Source: Cafeteria roenbergensis
Lineage: Eukaryota > Sar > Bigyra > Bicosoecida > Cafeteriaceae
Reading direction: 5' to 3'
DNA length: 64,000 bases
Assembly: GCA_008330645.1 (NCBI GenBank)
Contig: VLTN01000001.1
Span: forward strand, 1,302,001 to 1,366,000
Of this stretch, positions 48,201 through 56,620 are shown one piece after another. The notes below the pieces were generated by a model. It was not told the origin of the DNA. It ran no database searches and saw nothing but the letters and a program-made list of their open reading frames with translations. The position numbers were made by a program, and so were the translations under genes. Position 1 is the stretch's first letter. Each line of letters opens with the position of its first letter.

Positions 48201-50260
48201 TCCCACGGGCACACTGCGGCCCGGCTGGCAGCCCCGGTGGTGGCCAGCGCGGTGCAGGACGACTCGACTTGGGAGCCCAGACCGAGTTGGCCGCGTGAGT
48301 TGTCCCCACACAGCACCACCCCGCCGTCTTGGAGCACGACGCCCGAGTGTGCGGTCCCGGCCGTCACAGCCACGGCGGGTCCGCCGACTGGGACCGGACC
48401 TGCGTTAACCGGACTTGTGCCCGTGTCCCAGCCGTAGTCGCTCGTTGACCCGTACCCGAGCCGGCCGTTGGCCCCTTTGCCGAATGCGCGCACTGTCCGG
48501 TCTGCAAGAAGCACCACTGCGTACCGATCCCCAGCCTGGACCTGCAGCACCGGGCTGCTCCCCGTCTCTGCCACCCCGCCTGGGAACGGATGAGACGAAT
48601 AGCCGATGGACGAAAAGGCGCCGTTACCGAGAGTCCCGTAAAACCCTCCTCCCGTGGACACCAGCACTCCGTCCTCCCGAAGGAAGTGCGAGTGCCGCTG
48701 GCTCGCAGCAACCGTCGATACGGCGCCGCCAGTCCGCACGGGCCCTCCCGCCAAGGACGGGACCAGCTCAGGCGAGTGGCCAGTCGCCTGGGGACGTGGG
48801 CTCGGCAGGCCCAGTGCTCCTTCGGTGGACGGCGTCCTGCCCCACGCCCGCACCTCGCCGTCCTCTGTCACGCCGACGCTGTGCGTGGTGCCGCCTGCGG
48901 CAGCCAACGCGCCGTAGCCAACGTCAGGGGCTGATGCGTGGCGCAGGTACACGGGGGCGGCCTCGAGCCAAGGCTTGACGCCCGGCACGGCCACAGCACA
49001 AGCGCCCCATGTCCCGCCCCGAGCCGCGGCGGCAGGACGGCTCGGTGCCACCGCGGGATCGAGGCACTCCGCGTGCGAGGCTGCGGCACCTGTGGCTGCG
49101 GCCTCGGCGTACGCCCGCACAACCACGCGGCCAGGCGGCTCTGCAGCCGTCGGCCACACAATTGCGCGGAGAATTCTCGGCCAGCCTTCGCGACCAACAG
49201 GCAGCGATACCGCCGCCGTTCGAGCCGCTCCGCTCTTTCGCGTGCTTGGTCCGGAGTTGATTGCACGGACCTTGAGCGTCCACGGCACCCAGCCCGCAAG
49301 CGGCCAAGTTGGGCGCTGGCCGCCGGGCATATGCCCGCCCTGGTCAGCCCAGGTCGACGCCATGCTCGAGGCGTCTGACACCATAGAAGCCCGCGGCGCA
49401 CGCCCGAGGGGGGCCCAAAACCAGGCCCCTGCCACTCGCGCCTGTCCAAATGTGCCCAGCTTGGCGGCGCTTGGAGGCGCAGGCGCGGCAGGCAGCGTCA
49501 GCAGCACAGCCACATGGGCCCCCGCCCCCGGGGGCAGTGCCCAAGGGGTGTCTGTGCCGTTGCGGGCGTCGAACGGGCACGGCGACGCCACTTCCCGGGC
49601 ACTGGCGCCGCCTGTTCCGGCGGGCGCCTGGCGCCGCCGGCCGCCCGCCGCGGCGCGGGTCGAGTTGGTGAGGCGGGGGCCGCTGTATCCCGGCAGAATC
49701 GACCCGCTGGTATTCAGCGGCGGCCCGCACCACCCGTCGGCGGCGGGAAGCCACTCGGCCTGGAGGCCGGGATGCAGCGCGTCCTCAGTTGCAAGCGCAA
49801 CTGAGCGAGCAACCGCTGCCGAGACCTCGGCCAGCGCTGCGGGCCCGACGGCGCCAGGAAAGAGGGGGGCTGTGCCGTACCGTCTCGCCATTCGGGCCAG
49901 GACGCTTCGGTTCGCAGCTGGCGCCTGGTCGGGGCCGTTGTCAAACGTCAGCGTCACCCAAATAGCGGCTGAGGGCCACGGCCCAGGCGGATCCAGGGGC
50001 CGAATGTCGGGGCTATCGGGCGCCTCCAGCACCACGCGAAGGTCGTCCAAGCCCAGAGTCGTCGACACGTTCAGGGGAACCAGTCCCGCGACACTCCAAG
50101 GGTCTCGGGAGCCCGAAAACAGGGGCGGGCTCCAGCTTCCATGCGCGGCGGACGGCGCGGGCATCGCTCCCTGCTTTGCAAAGTCCCAATGCAGCGCCGC
50201 GAACGAGGGCTGCGCCAGCATGCAAATGCACAAGCCAGCCGCGGCCGCGGCCGCGCGCAT
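39212..50260 (-). CDS. Giant RCC1-repeat / IPT-repeat surface protein with C-terminal membrane bundle
   Basis: One uninterrupted frame of 3,682 aa. The ATG at 50260 gives a signal peptide (MRAAAAAAGLCICMLAQPSF). After an N-terminal region come about 12 RCC1-like repeats at residues ~445-1260 (AFGKGANGRLGYG, CGDNSRGQLGLG, AWGSNRDGQLG), enough for two beta-propellers. IPT/TIG immunoglobulin-like repeats follow at ~1550-2550 (for example MPTSGGGTLVVQGAGFGSD, LTSVSPAQVLVGARG). A Cys-rich EGF-like module, GCGLGRTGVLCHACASGYHV (~2930), precedes a hydrophobic helix, a basic cytosolic loop, and about six more helices ending near VLVDMVRRSVKK. The tail is acidic and Ser-rich. N-glycosylation sequons are frequent. 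It is probably a plasma-membrane adhesion or receptor-like protein. Ectodomain-plus-membrane-bundle proteins of this kind are known in oomycetes and other protists, with unknown function. Confidence 0.88.
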   Translation of the reverse strand: MRAAAAAAGLCICMLAQPSFAALHWDFAKQGAMPAPSAAHGSWSPPLFSGSRDPWSVAGLVPLNVSTTLGLDDLRVVLEAPDSPDIRPLDPPGPWPSAAIWVTLTFDNGPDQAPAANRSVLARMARRYGTAPLFPGAVGPAALAEVSAAVARSVALATEDALHPGLQAEWLPAADGWCGPPLNTSGSILPGYSGPRLTNSTRAAAGGRRRQAPAGTGGASAREVASPCPFDARNGTDTPWALPPGAGAHVAVLLTLPAAPAPPSAAKLGTFGQARVAGAWFWAPLGRAPRASMVSDASSMASTWADQGGHMPGGQRPTWPLAGWVPWTLKVRAINSGPSTRKSGAARTAAVSLPVGREGWPRILRAIVWPTAAEPPGRVVVRAYAEAAATGAAASHAECLDPAVAPSRPAAAARGGTWGACAVAVPGVKPWLEAAPVYLRHASAPDVGYGALAAAGGTTHSVGVTEDGEVRAWGRTPSTEGALGLPSPRPQATGHSPELVPSLAGGPVRTGGAVSTVAASQRHSHFLREDGVLVSTGGGFYGTLGNGAFSSIGYSSHPFPGGVAETGSSPVLQVQAGDRYAVVLLADRTVRAFGKGANGRLGYGSTSDYGWDTGTSPVNAGPVPVGGPAVAVTAGTAHSGVVLQDGGVVLCGDNSRGQLGLGSQVESSCTALATTGAASRAAVCPWDSIVAATLGDQHSLFLTRDGGVFVAGRGDSGQLGLGNAADGGRSPTTTPCRLGRVVLGGRAVSLFAGVDFSGAVLEDGSVRAWGSSLSGRLSRRSLGSVGSSMDSLPFLAGPSSVGAPVVAVEAGAAFVLLLTQDGELRGSGASADGQLGLGSRASRTHADSDDAVTSLSPHARQLDAVERKACAISGYVRSASHVVGNTGLRSAAVAIWAGRKSSVVRGDDGKFAALADRALLGGTLAGNWLEDNEHLFRINAFVNASTNKTLDVVSVSVLDALFEFGALHSTGVWLTSDGLLRVTKLPGQSAEDVEPLPIGDSVAQVCTGTFFYVALTASGKVFASGAGTDGANCLSSSVDADQIADTGLRNMRSIACGPTHTMLLSSAGTLTFCGKATTSATPSREGSPPPYLALAVSRPERFVAIASGDTTSYALTDDGRVVAWGSNRDGQLGTTDNTTVSAGITQTVGMEGTWPPFPEPVTAIAAGSAHAVALLSSGAVVTFGRGVEGQLGRGAFESLGTDPTTSVDKIPPVPLGERATAVAAGDTHTVVALESGRVMAFGGNEHGQLGPWVQAEGVNAGVALDESRRLSLHRPKMCDSVVSAASSLNPGASRPVLSPELFQTAPGGGAAPWLIDLTLAGSPAAWQQGVLATGSDVFNGVDQAGMGGDAARATRIQGEPASLKNSQLCPTGLVGASALSGAQVCLTPVEFGWRELVAPTGPNSTALGLVASVAGSSSFLPRGSSEGSTKLRIQGGLGWAGLLESVRDDGADRATAGVLSPAVSGASNASLSVWLSGGGSFGISAWTRRVRGCSFTSLSSLECTVLPAGTGGPGSLSVAVRFGTDAIRADLVAESSSLSFAFPRFVAVIVEGGMPTSGGGTLVVQGAGFGSDEAALPQVEVRPFGLCTNVSRSAENPDGELRCLAPPGVGTASVHISAAGQFAAKQLPVSYNSPLVTSLFPASVLAGAVNTTVEINGTDLALLDGQIDSIVIGGVLCSEASVRTPGQSVACTRLTVPPTGFPAPRELQLAVGGKSSGIVRGLFEGIGRPSVQAVSVAQLSDLSPRRWGSRLTGSALGSSAADVQSVTMDGQPVAAWSITPGSAGLSMDVELDGSAVEGGTIVVTNRWGVSSAPSPGVVFQRPTLTSVSPAQVLVGARGVSVNLTGTSLGRTTADFDSAFVGGVRCPSLRVVVARRVVACEGLDAPLAWPSERTVNVTVLGQTAGASGLFLGVSAPSVQAVSVAQLSDLSPRRWGSRLTGSALGSSAADVQSVTMDGQPVAAWSIAPGSAGLLMDVELDGSAVEGGTIVVTNRWGVSSAPSPGVVFQRPTLTSVSPAQVLVGARGVSVNLTGTSLGRTTADFDSAFVGGVRCPSLRVVVARRVVACEGLDAPLAWPSERTVNVTVLGQTAGASGLFLGVSAPSVQAVSVAQLSPTLPRTWEAEITGTYLGTATGDADVTIDGSRAALAGLEFLPQSQGSRLRVMLRDSAAQGSLLRLANKYGVTSGSAPVALAFARPSVSACTPGYVLAGASNATVLVSGQSLGIRSEDIDVLELGGTACPSVSVLESGTELLCTGFHAPAVWTDPQVVRVKVAGQWSAPTVGVFDGVAGPSVTAIAAVSMPTSGGSTIRIVGSGFGRNAADVAGVCFRDADEPVPVNGSTSPCHGLSPEGGESGGVMGRQLSPGSDVLRAAAWLDQLTVEATVPPGAGRVAVSVVMASGSVSAASVLSYESPSLSEVIPATLLPGAVVAQVQVCGTNLPPARAAHKLQSIVIGGVSCGSVRLDPSRADCALCENLDLRDGFAAGKGGVIQAEVAGRRSPEALGIFEGKPAPRITSAEPRAAGRGSVVTLLGEGLGLSPADIANATVVSNTAGGGSAPCASWAWSSESAMTCVVPASLPLWQMSPAAIEAASGGMAPTLTFVVCTTVGTCTVSTTSSQVAATGVVAGQPPLVSPWAVSAIRTEGQPFEITVQWAFVAEEDEESVNNAIAAEASAALAAYDAADSFEVQLLSAKALAGTGLSEPEERHWAGSALAVREVTRSTGFRMQQTADTQPGEAGSTLAGVQRAAANSHWHLHRSTFTVAFDEPVFVRVAGRTTFDLPGAFSESTSAVVADCTENQFLSTNLALHNWRCQPCLAQAVCGGLPSRNVTARPGWWRVPWSSVGLGFAACDPAEACRGVVAPLPAASASATNASAGGAGAVSAVVASAELPTGSRRLLVQTALAFQQSGESGSSSGRLDPARMEGCGLGRTGVLCHACASGYHVDVGGGCAACGEGNAGALALLLGVGLAALLVVAVFVLRAVRGAEANAALAAKLPREELEVAASLAASNPIAKFRRASSLAATIGRPASPSGGVRSAHARLASPGGKARPESPSTARRPLPSSVLSRRSLAVASAGMASTGGATIRNAANRLRSNMRGKSSSKAPPALDTIQDAPSPGGSGTRPSPDSPKPTGVSPRSRRQSRMARLSIAILGTKQRSKGKDSKKKRLKAVRAGMAALVLKLLFNHLQLLSIISGVRLAWPPAVLSIFEAGQVTSSFSTAGLGVECFLGETVATAVGRAAGVVLSSPALMLWSAAVLALQMCLSKKSRRKAAAASREDDDEEEDAEERGEAGGGEPPDSIVAPVTCSSMSSLWLERVVVAAILIGFVTHASVTKAAFGLLACRRLFPVDQPEATHWVLTQDPNVDCSDGAVTLARLSVALPALILMTLGLPALALRALLCPKPPRWCREKGGCAAASGRACATVRTMLGCGALGEQAAAAAAAAAAAEQEEDLEATAHLFEPKTIQRWGFLFRGFRRRSGAQVWEVVNMARKTLVAGATVLLASGGTLEQAMAALCVAVVFLVAHTTVQPYELPTLNRLETLALTSACITLACVPILVSSPWDPNEPPLAATLATVLIVGSNVLVLTASVGVVLVDMVRRSVKKARKNVQSASLSTTSLNKMQTALASGLDSESGPPAELDEERGDTDDDEPPQESSFSSSSTHRPSHTVESPLSLLPPRH
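43929..45044. repeat. Two-unit tandem repeat, 558 bp each, inside the IPT array
   Basis: Units 43929..44486 and 44487..45044 are nearly identical; I noticed about four substitutions (for example CGCGGCG/CACGGCG, ATCAAGAG/ATCGAGAG). A third partial copy of the first ~28 bp begins at 45045. Each unit codes 186 residues, a pair of IPT domains. The other IPT units of the protein are well diverged, so this pair is a recent in-frame duplication. Confidence 0.95.
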
Positions 50261-50692
50261 GGCCGACAGCGCCGTCGGTGCAACGCGGCGGTCAGCTGGT
50301 TCAACTCGCTTTGGCTGAGGCCCCACAGCGACTCTGCAGGCGCGAGAGACGTCTCGGCCACAACAGCCCGAGCATGCATGCGGCGCGGACTGGCCCCGAT
50401 GCCCTTGGACGCTGGCGCAGGGCAGCACCCTCGTGGCCAGGCCACTGAAGGACCGGGGCGCGCTTTTTGCTCAAAGCGCGTGCTCGCTTGCTCCGTTGCA
50501 CAGCTGTGACGCAGACGGGGGCGTTTTGTGCAGGATCGAGGAGGGTTGGGGCAGACACTCACTTGCGCAAGGACAGCACACCGGAGGTTGGAGTCCCCCA
50601 GCCTCAGAGTGCGCGACGTCTGTGCAGCAGCAAAAACGCAAGCAACGAACCGGAACAGCGTGCGGCGCAGCGCCGCACCCGCCGCGAGGGTC
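50261..50692. other. Intergenic, tandem minus-strand genes
   Basis: 432 bp between the start codon of the giant surface protein and the stop codon of the PH/Rubicon-homology gene, both on the minus strand. It should contain the giant gene's promoter. No gene or motif was recognised. Confidence 0.45.
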
Positions 50693-53600
50693 TCACTCCT
50701 CCACCGCACGGCTACGCGCGGCTTCCAGCGCCTTGTTCATGTCATCGACCACGGCCTCCAGCTTGGTCAGCAAGCGCCCCTCGGAAATTCCCAGGTAGTG
50801 CGCCGGCGCAACGAGCTCGGGGCCGGTCAGCGTGAAGTAGCCGAACTTGTCAGGCAAACGTGCGCGAAGCGTTTGCGAGAGCGCCTCCGTGCCGAGGGGG
50901 GCACCGCCCGCACCCACGAGACCGGCGTCCTCAGCCGGGTCGCCGTCGTCGCCGTCGTCGCCCTGCCACCCGGCCTCGCGGCGCACGGCCTCAGCCCTGT
51001 GGGCCAGCAGCGCGTCGATTTGCTCCGCGATGTCGGCAGCCCGGCGCCGCAGGCCCACAATGAGCTGGATGTTCCGGGCTGCTTGCACCACTCTCCCTCG
51101 AGGCCGTCCCGCGCCGCCGCCGCTGCTTGAGAGCGAGCGGCCCGAGACCGCGGCTCCGACGCCAACGGCGGTCACATCAATCATCGGAGCGCGCCAGATC
51201 TTCCTCAAGAACGCTTCGGCTGCAGCGCACACAGGGTACTTCTTGCTGCTCAGCTCGTGCACCACGCGCCACGGGATCGCGTGCTCCAGCTTGGGTGTCC
51301 GGGGACCTTCGTCGGCGCCACTTCCGGCCGCGACTGCCTCCGGCACGTAGTTCTCGAAGCACTCGTTGCAGTAGAGCAGCTCTGTGTAGCTGCAGTAGCG
51401 CGCAGGCTTCTCTGCTCCGGTCAACACTCGCCAGCTGCCCGTGGTGATGGCCGCCCCGCATGCGGCGCAGGCCCGGAGTTGCCATTGGTTCAGAGCCGGG
51501 AGCGGGGGGGGCTCAGGGGACCTGCGGTCGAGAATCACTGGAATGCGCAGGTCGCCGTCGCCCTCTTGCGAGGGGAAGACGCGAATGCGGAAGCGATCCG
51601 CGAAGGGGTGGTCCGTGCCGTACCGCCTGCGACCCTCGTTGGCAGGTCGCGCGGTGAGCGCCTGCACGCGCAGCCGCTCCATCCGAGCGGCGGCCTCCTG
51701 CTCTCGGATCTCTGCCCGGGCGCGGCGCATCTCCTTGATCACAGAGCGGACCTCGCGCTCGAACGGGGTGCGTCCGTCCCGGCCAACGGGCTCATCGGCA
51801 AAGTCTGCGGCCGTCGCAAGCGCGGTGCTGCCTCCTCGGCGGGTGGTCTCGCCGCTGCCCATGCTGCGTCTGCTCGATGCCCGGTCAGCCATGGCAGCAA
51901 CCGCGTCCCTCGCTGGCGTGCGGGCGGCGGCGGCGGCGGCGGCAGCTGCGGCAGGAGGGGGCCCCATCAGCCGAGAGGCCCTCGAGCGGCGCGCGGGCGC
52001 GCCAGACTCTGCCTGTGCTGCAGCGGCATCGGCAGCGCCGAGTGGCTTGGCGGTCGCGCCGCTCGGAGCCGGGGACACGCCGGATGGGCCGTCAGCTCCT
52101 GCTCCGTGCGCCGGGTCGACAGAGTCGCCGGCCTCTGCGGAGCTGGGCGGTGCTCCGCCGTGGCCGTTGGGCGTGGCTCTGTCAGCCTGGTCCGACGAGG
52201 CAGGGGCGCCTCCGCGCGGCTTGCTCTGGCGAGACGCGCCCCCCTCCGCCTCCTCGTCCTCCTCCTCGTCTTCTTCGTCCTCCTCCGGCAGCGCCTCGGT
52301 GACGGCCGGCGCATTTCGCGACTCCCCGACGGCCACCAGGAAGGCGCGCACGCGCTGCGCGAAGGTGCGCTCGTCTCGCCACTCCGCCGGCGAGTCGAAG
52401 CGCATCGCCGCCTCCAGCAGCGCGGCCTCGGCGCGCCGAGAGAAGTCCTTGATTCGCTCCGCGAGGGTCTCGTACTCAACGGCCGACGTCGGCTCCGTGG
52501 TCCGCACCAGCGCGAAGGTGCGGATGCGGAGTGCCATGCGGTGCCGCTCATCGGCCGGGATGGCTTCCGCTGGCCAGCGGGGGCGGGCGAGGCGGCGCCG
52601 GTGGCCACTGATCCCGCCCAGGGAGGACGACCCGAGGCTCGAGCCGCGCGACCGCCGCGCAGAGAGGCGGCGCATCGCGCTGTCGGGCTCTGCCGCGCTC
52701 CCTGCATCCGACTCCACATGGCTGCCTGTCGGCGTGCCGGCCGCTGCACGTCCGTTCGACGTGGCCGCCTCGTCGGTCGGCGCGAGCTCCGCTGGATCGG
52801 CGCCCTGGTCCGGCAGAGCTGGAGGGCCAGCAAGCCCTGCCGACGCCACCTCCGCTGCGGGTTGCAGCGCCTCTGAGGGGCTGCGGTCACGCGCGGCGTC
52901 TGCGGCGGGCTCCGACTCGCTCGCCTCGGCGTCCGCACCGGCGTCGTCCCCGGAAACGCTGGCAGGCACCGGCGCTCCCGTTGCTTGAGCCAGGAGAATT
53001 GCCTGGCGGCGTCGCCTGCGGGCAGCAGCCTCCCTTGCTTCGAGCTTGAATGGCCGTTCTGCCTCCGCTCGCCGGGCCGCGGCTTCCTCGGCCCGCTGGC
53101 GAGCCGCCCTGTCAGCGGCCAGCTTCCAGGCCGCCTCCTCGCCTCTCCGCCCGGCCGGAATCGGGTCTCGTGGAGCCTGCGAAGCTGCTGCCATCTGGCG
53201 CTCGCGGGCTGCGGCCGCTTCCAGCTCCTCCTCCGCTTTCTCGGCCGCAAGGCGCGCAGCTGCAGCGGCCTCTGCATCGGTCTCTGCCCGCCTCCGCGCC
53301 TCCTCCTCTTCCTCCTCGCGCTTGCGTGCAGCCGCCGCAGCTGCTCGTCGGGCCTCCTCCTCCTTGGCGATGGCGCGAAGCCGAGCCGCTTCGGCAAGCT
53401 TGCGCGCAGCCTCTGCCTCCTCCTCCGCCTTCCGCTTGCGAGCCGCCTCCTCCTCCGCCTTCCGCTTGCGAGCCGCCTCCTCCTCCGCCTTCCGCTTGCG
53501 AGCCGCCTTCCGCTTGCGAGCCGCCTCCTCCTCCGCCTGACGACGGGCCGCCTCCTCCTCCGCCTCCGACGACGGCCGCCTCCTCCTCCGCCTGACGACG

Positions 53601-56273
53601 GGCCGCCTCCTCCTCCGCCTTCCGCTTGCGAGCCGCCTCCTCCTCCGCCTTCCGCTTGCGAGCCGCCTCCTCCTCCGCCTGACGACGGGCCGCCTCCTCC
53701 TCCGCCTTCCGCTTGCGAGCCGCCTCCTCCTCCGCCTTCCGCTTGCGAGCCGCCTCCTCCTCCGCCTTCCGCTTGCGAGCCGCCTCCTCCTCCGCCTTCC
53801 GCGCGAGCCGCCTCCTCCTCCGCCTTCCGCTTGCGAGCCGCCTCCTCCTCCGCCTGACGACGGGCCGCCTCCTCCTCCGCCTTCCGCCTCCTCCGCCTGA
53901 GCCGCCGCCTCCTCCGCCGCCTTCCGCTGGCGAGCCGCCTCCTCCTCCGCCTTCCGCTTGCGAGCCGCCTCCTCCTCCGCCTGACGACGGGCCGCCTCCT
54001 CCTCCGCCTTCCGCTTGCGAGCCGCCTCCTCCTCCGCCTTCCGCTTGCGAGCCGCCTCCTCCTCCGCCTTCCGCTTGCGAGCCGCCTCCTCCTCCGCCTT
54101 CCACGACGAGCCGCCTCCTCCTCCACCTTCCGCTTGCGAGCCGCCTCCTCTTCCGCCTTCCGCTTGCGAGCCGCCTCCTCCTCCGCCTCACGACGGGCCG
54201 CCTCCTCCTCCGCCTTCCGCTTGCGAGCCGCCTCCTCTTCCGCCTTCCGCTTGCGAGCCGCCTCCTCCTCCGCCTTCCGCTTGCGAGCCGCCTCCTCCTC
54301 CGCCTGACGCTTGCGAGCCGCCTCCTCCTCCGCCTTCCGCTTGCGAGCCGCCTCCTCCTCCGCCTTCCGCTTGCGAGCCGCCTCCTCCTCCGCCTTCCGC
54401 TTGCGAGCCGCCTCCTCCTCCGCCTTCCGCTTGCGAGCCGCCTCCTCCTCCGCCTTCCGCTTGCGAGCCGCCTCCTCCTCCGCCTTCCGCTTGCGAGCCG
54501 CCTCCTCCTCCGCCTTCCGCTTGCGAGCCGCCTCCTCCTCCGCCTTCCGCTTGCGAGCCGCCTCCTCCTCCGCCTTCCGCTTGCGAGCCGCCTCCTCCTC
54601 CGCCTGACGACGGGCCGCCTCCTCCTCCGCCTTCCGCTTGCGAGCCGCCTCCTCCTCCGCCTTCCGCTTGCGAGCCGCCTCCTCCTCCGCCTTCCGCTTG
54701 CGAGCCGCCTCCTCCTCCGCCTTCCGCTTGCGAGCCGCCTCCTCCTCCGCCTTCCGCTTGCGAGCCGCCTCCTCCTCCGCCTCACGACGGGCCGCCTCCT
54801 CCTCCGCCTTCCGCTTGCGAGCCGCCTCCTCCTCCGCCTGACGACGGGCCGCCTCCTCCTCCGCCTCACGACGGGCCGCCTCCTCCTCCGCCTCGCGACG
54901 GGCCGCCTCCTCCTCCGCCTCACGACGGGCCGCCTCCTCCTCCGCCTCACGACGGGCCGCCTCCTCCTCCGCCTCGCGACGGGCCGCCTCCTCCTCCGCC
55001 TCACGACGGGCCGCCTCCTCCTCCGCCTCACGACGGGCCGCCTCGTCGGCATCTTCGTCCTCTTCGTCCTTGGCCGCTTCCGTCGCGGCGCCGCTGCCAG
55101 GAGCTGCAGTCTCTTTCCTCGCGGGCGCGGCCGCAGCGGAGCCTTCGGCACCCGGCACGTCGTCGCCCTCAGCGCCTCCCGCGGCGCCAGGGGCCTCCTT
55201 GCTCTCCTCGACGCCAGCCGAGGCCTCGCCCGCGGCTCCGGGCTTGACAAGCGGCTCTGCCGTCGCGAGCTTGAGCATCTTCAGCCATGTCTGGAGCGCT
55301 GTGGCGTCATCCAGCTTGATCAGGAAGGGCTTGCTGTTCCCCTTGTCTGCGATTCCAGGCCGGACCTCCAGCGCGAACTCGCCCTCAGCAGGGGCGGGGT
55401 CCACTCCACCGTCGAAGAGCTCGTACTCGGCCTTGAGTTTGCCCCCCTCGGCGTCGAAGTAGTAGAGCCGGGAGCCACACAGCGACACGAAGCGGCGCTT
55501 GAACCGGGCGGCTCGACCCTTGCCGCTGGCGAGCTCCACGGCCCCGCGGAGGCGAATTGACATCTGCGACGCACGATTTATCACGCTGATCCACGCGGCA
55601 CGCTCGGCCTCCGAAGCGGCTTGCACCACAAGAGGCGTCTCGCCGTGGCTCGGCGTCACGCGGAAAGTGCACGGCCCGTGCTTCTCTCGTGCATACTCCG
55701 TGGCATCAACCTCCTCCGCACGCCCACATGCGACGTTGACCTGCGCCGGGGGCGCGCGGGGGCTCAACAGACACGCCGCGGTCGAGCTCGGTGCGCGCAT
55801 CACTTGGCCCGGGTTCCTCACCGCGCCGCGTGACCTCTGCATTCCGGCGCCACTGAGAGCGCGCGCAGGCCCGCGAGTGCGATCCCAGCCCCCAACACCA
55901 CTCGCAGCGGCCTCCTGCCGGGCGCTGGCTCACATCGCCCTTCGAGTTGTTCTTCTCGTCGAAATAGTACAAGACGGCCCGGCGGAGCATGAACCTGCGG
56001 CGCTTCCAGGTCTTTACGAAGGCCCCACGCTTGACGAGCCAGCCTGCGAAGCACCACGGACCGAGCAATGGGTCGAGGGGGCAGCGCCTCCATCGTATGG
56101 CCCAGTGTGGCAAGCCGAGGTCCGGCTCCGGAGAGGAGTTTGAGCTCCACCACTCTCACCAGCCCACCGCTGGCTGCTTTGGGGCGCGCAAGGCCAGACG
56201 AACCTTCCATCTCGGTGGGTCCCACTGGGCCGCTTTCAGCAGCCACGCTGCCACTCGTGGCGGCGGCGGCCAT
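50693..56273 (-). CDS. PH-PH-charged helix-Rubicon-homology protein (Rab7/endolysosome type)
   Basis: Three exons: 56168..56273 (MAAAATSGSV..KAAS), 55934..56043 and 50693..55740. Introns of 124 and 193 bp join in phase (KAASGWLVKRG and NNSKGDVNVACG). PH domain 1 is at ~36-105 (GWLVKRGAFVKTWKRRRF), PH domain 2 at ~110-205 (RFKRRFVSLCGSRLYYFD). A charged repeat of 9-10-residue units (AARKRKAEEE, AARREAEEE) covers about 550 residues and should form a long single helix or coiled coil. After Ala/Glu-rich helical and disordered sequence, the C-terminus has the Rubicon-homology zinc domain: CAACGA, YCSYTELLYCNECFENYV, IPWRVVHELSSKKYPVC and FLRKIWRAPMIDV. In animals this domain (Rubicon, PLEKHM1, DEF8) binds Rab7 on late endosomes and lysosomes. 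The frame slips several times inside the repeat (~54110, ~53890, ~53800, ~53565), so the exact length (~1,750 aa) is uncertain. Confidence 0.82.
53400..55045. repeat. Coding minisatellite, 27/30-bp units
   Basis: About 55-60 tandem units on the minus strand code AARKRKAEEE (30 bp) or AARREAEEE / AARRQAEEE (27 bp). The right half (54840-55045) is mostly the 27-bp E type; the middle is a long block of identical 30-bp units. Between 53500 and 54120 the order is disturbed by a 2-bp loss (~53800), an extra base (~53565), a hybrid junction (~54110) and a scrambled stretch (53881-53935). Confidence 0.95.
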
Positions 56274-56620
56274 TTCGTCGCCTCGTCTCCAGGACGTTGA
56301 AGCAGTCGCCCGAGCTGGCCACAAGCGCCGCTGTCCAGCTTCCCGTCCACCCTGAGGCCAGGGGGTGCGGGCGGACGCGCGTATGAGTGCCTGGTAGATG
56401 GCCCCGCCCGGGACTGGGTCTCGAAGCCAGTTTCGGGCAGGGCTTCGCCGAGGCCGCAGGCCAGCAAGTTGTCTCGCCACCGCGCCCGACAGAGCTTTCA
56501 AGCGGGCTGAAGGGCAGCGCCGGCCCCCGGCACACGCAAGCCCAGGGCGTCCCGCCGGCCCGCGCAACCGCGAGACCGCATTGGACGACGCGCTCCGTGT
56601 TGGCGACTGGTCGGAGTCCC
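56274..56620. other. Divergent promoter region
   Basis: 347 bp between the start codons of the PH/Rubicon-homology gene (minus) and ADAT2 (plus). An open frame runs into ADAT2 from 56387 but without support as coding. No promoter motif was recognised. Confidence 0.45.

Noticed and set aside
53713-55560. Proline/leucine-rich plus-strand frame across the minisatellite
   Set aside because: It is the reverse reading of the AARKRKAEEE repeat; the minus strand links directly to PH and zinc domains.
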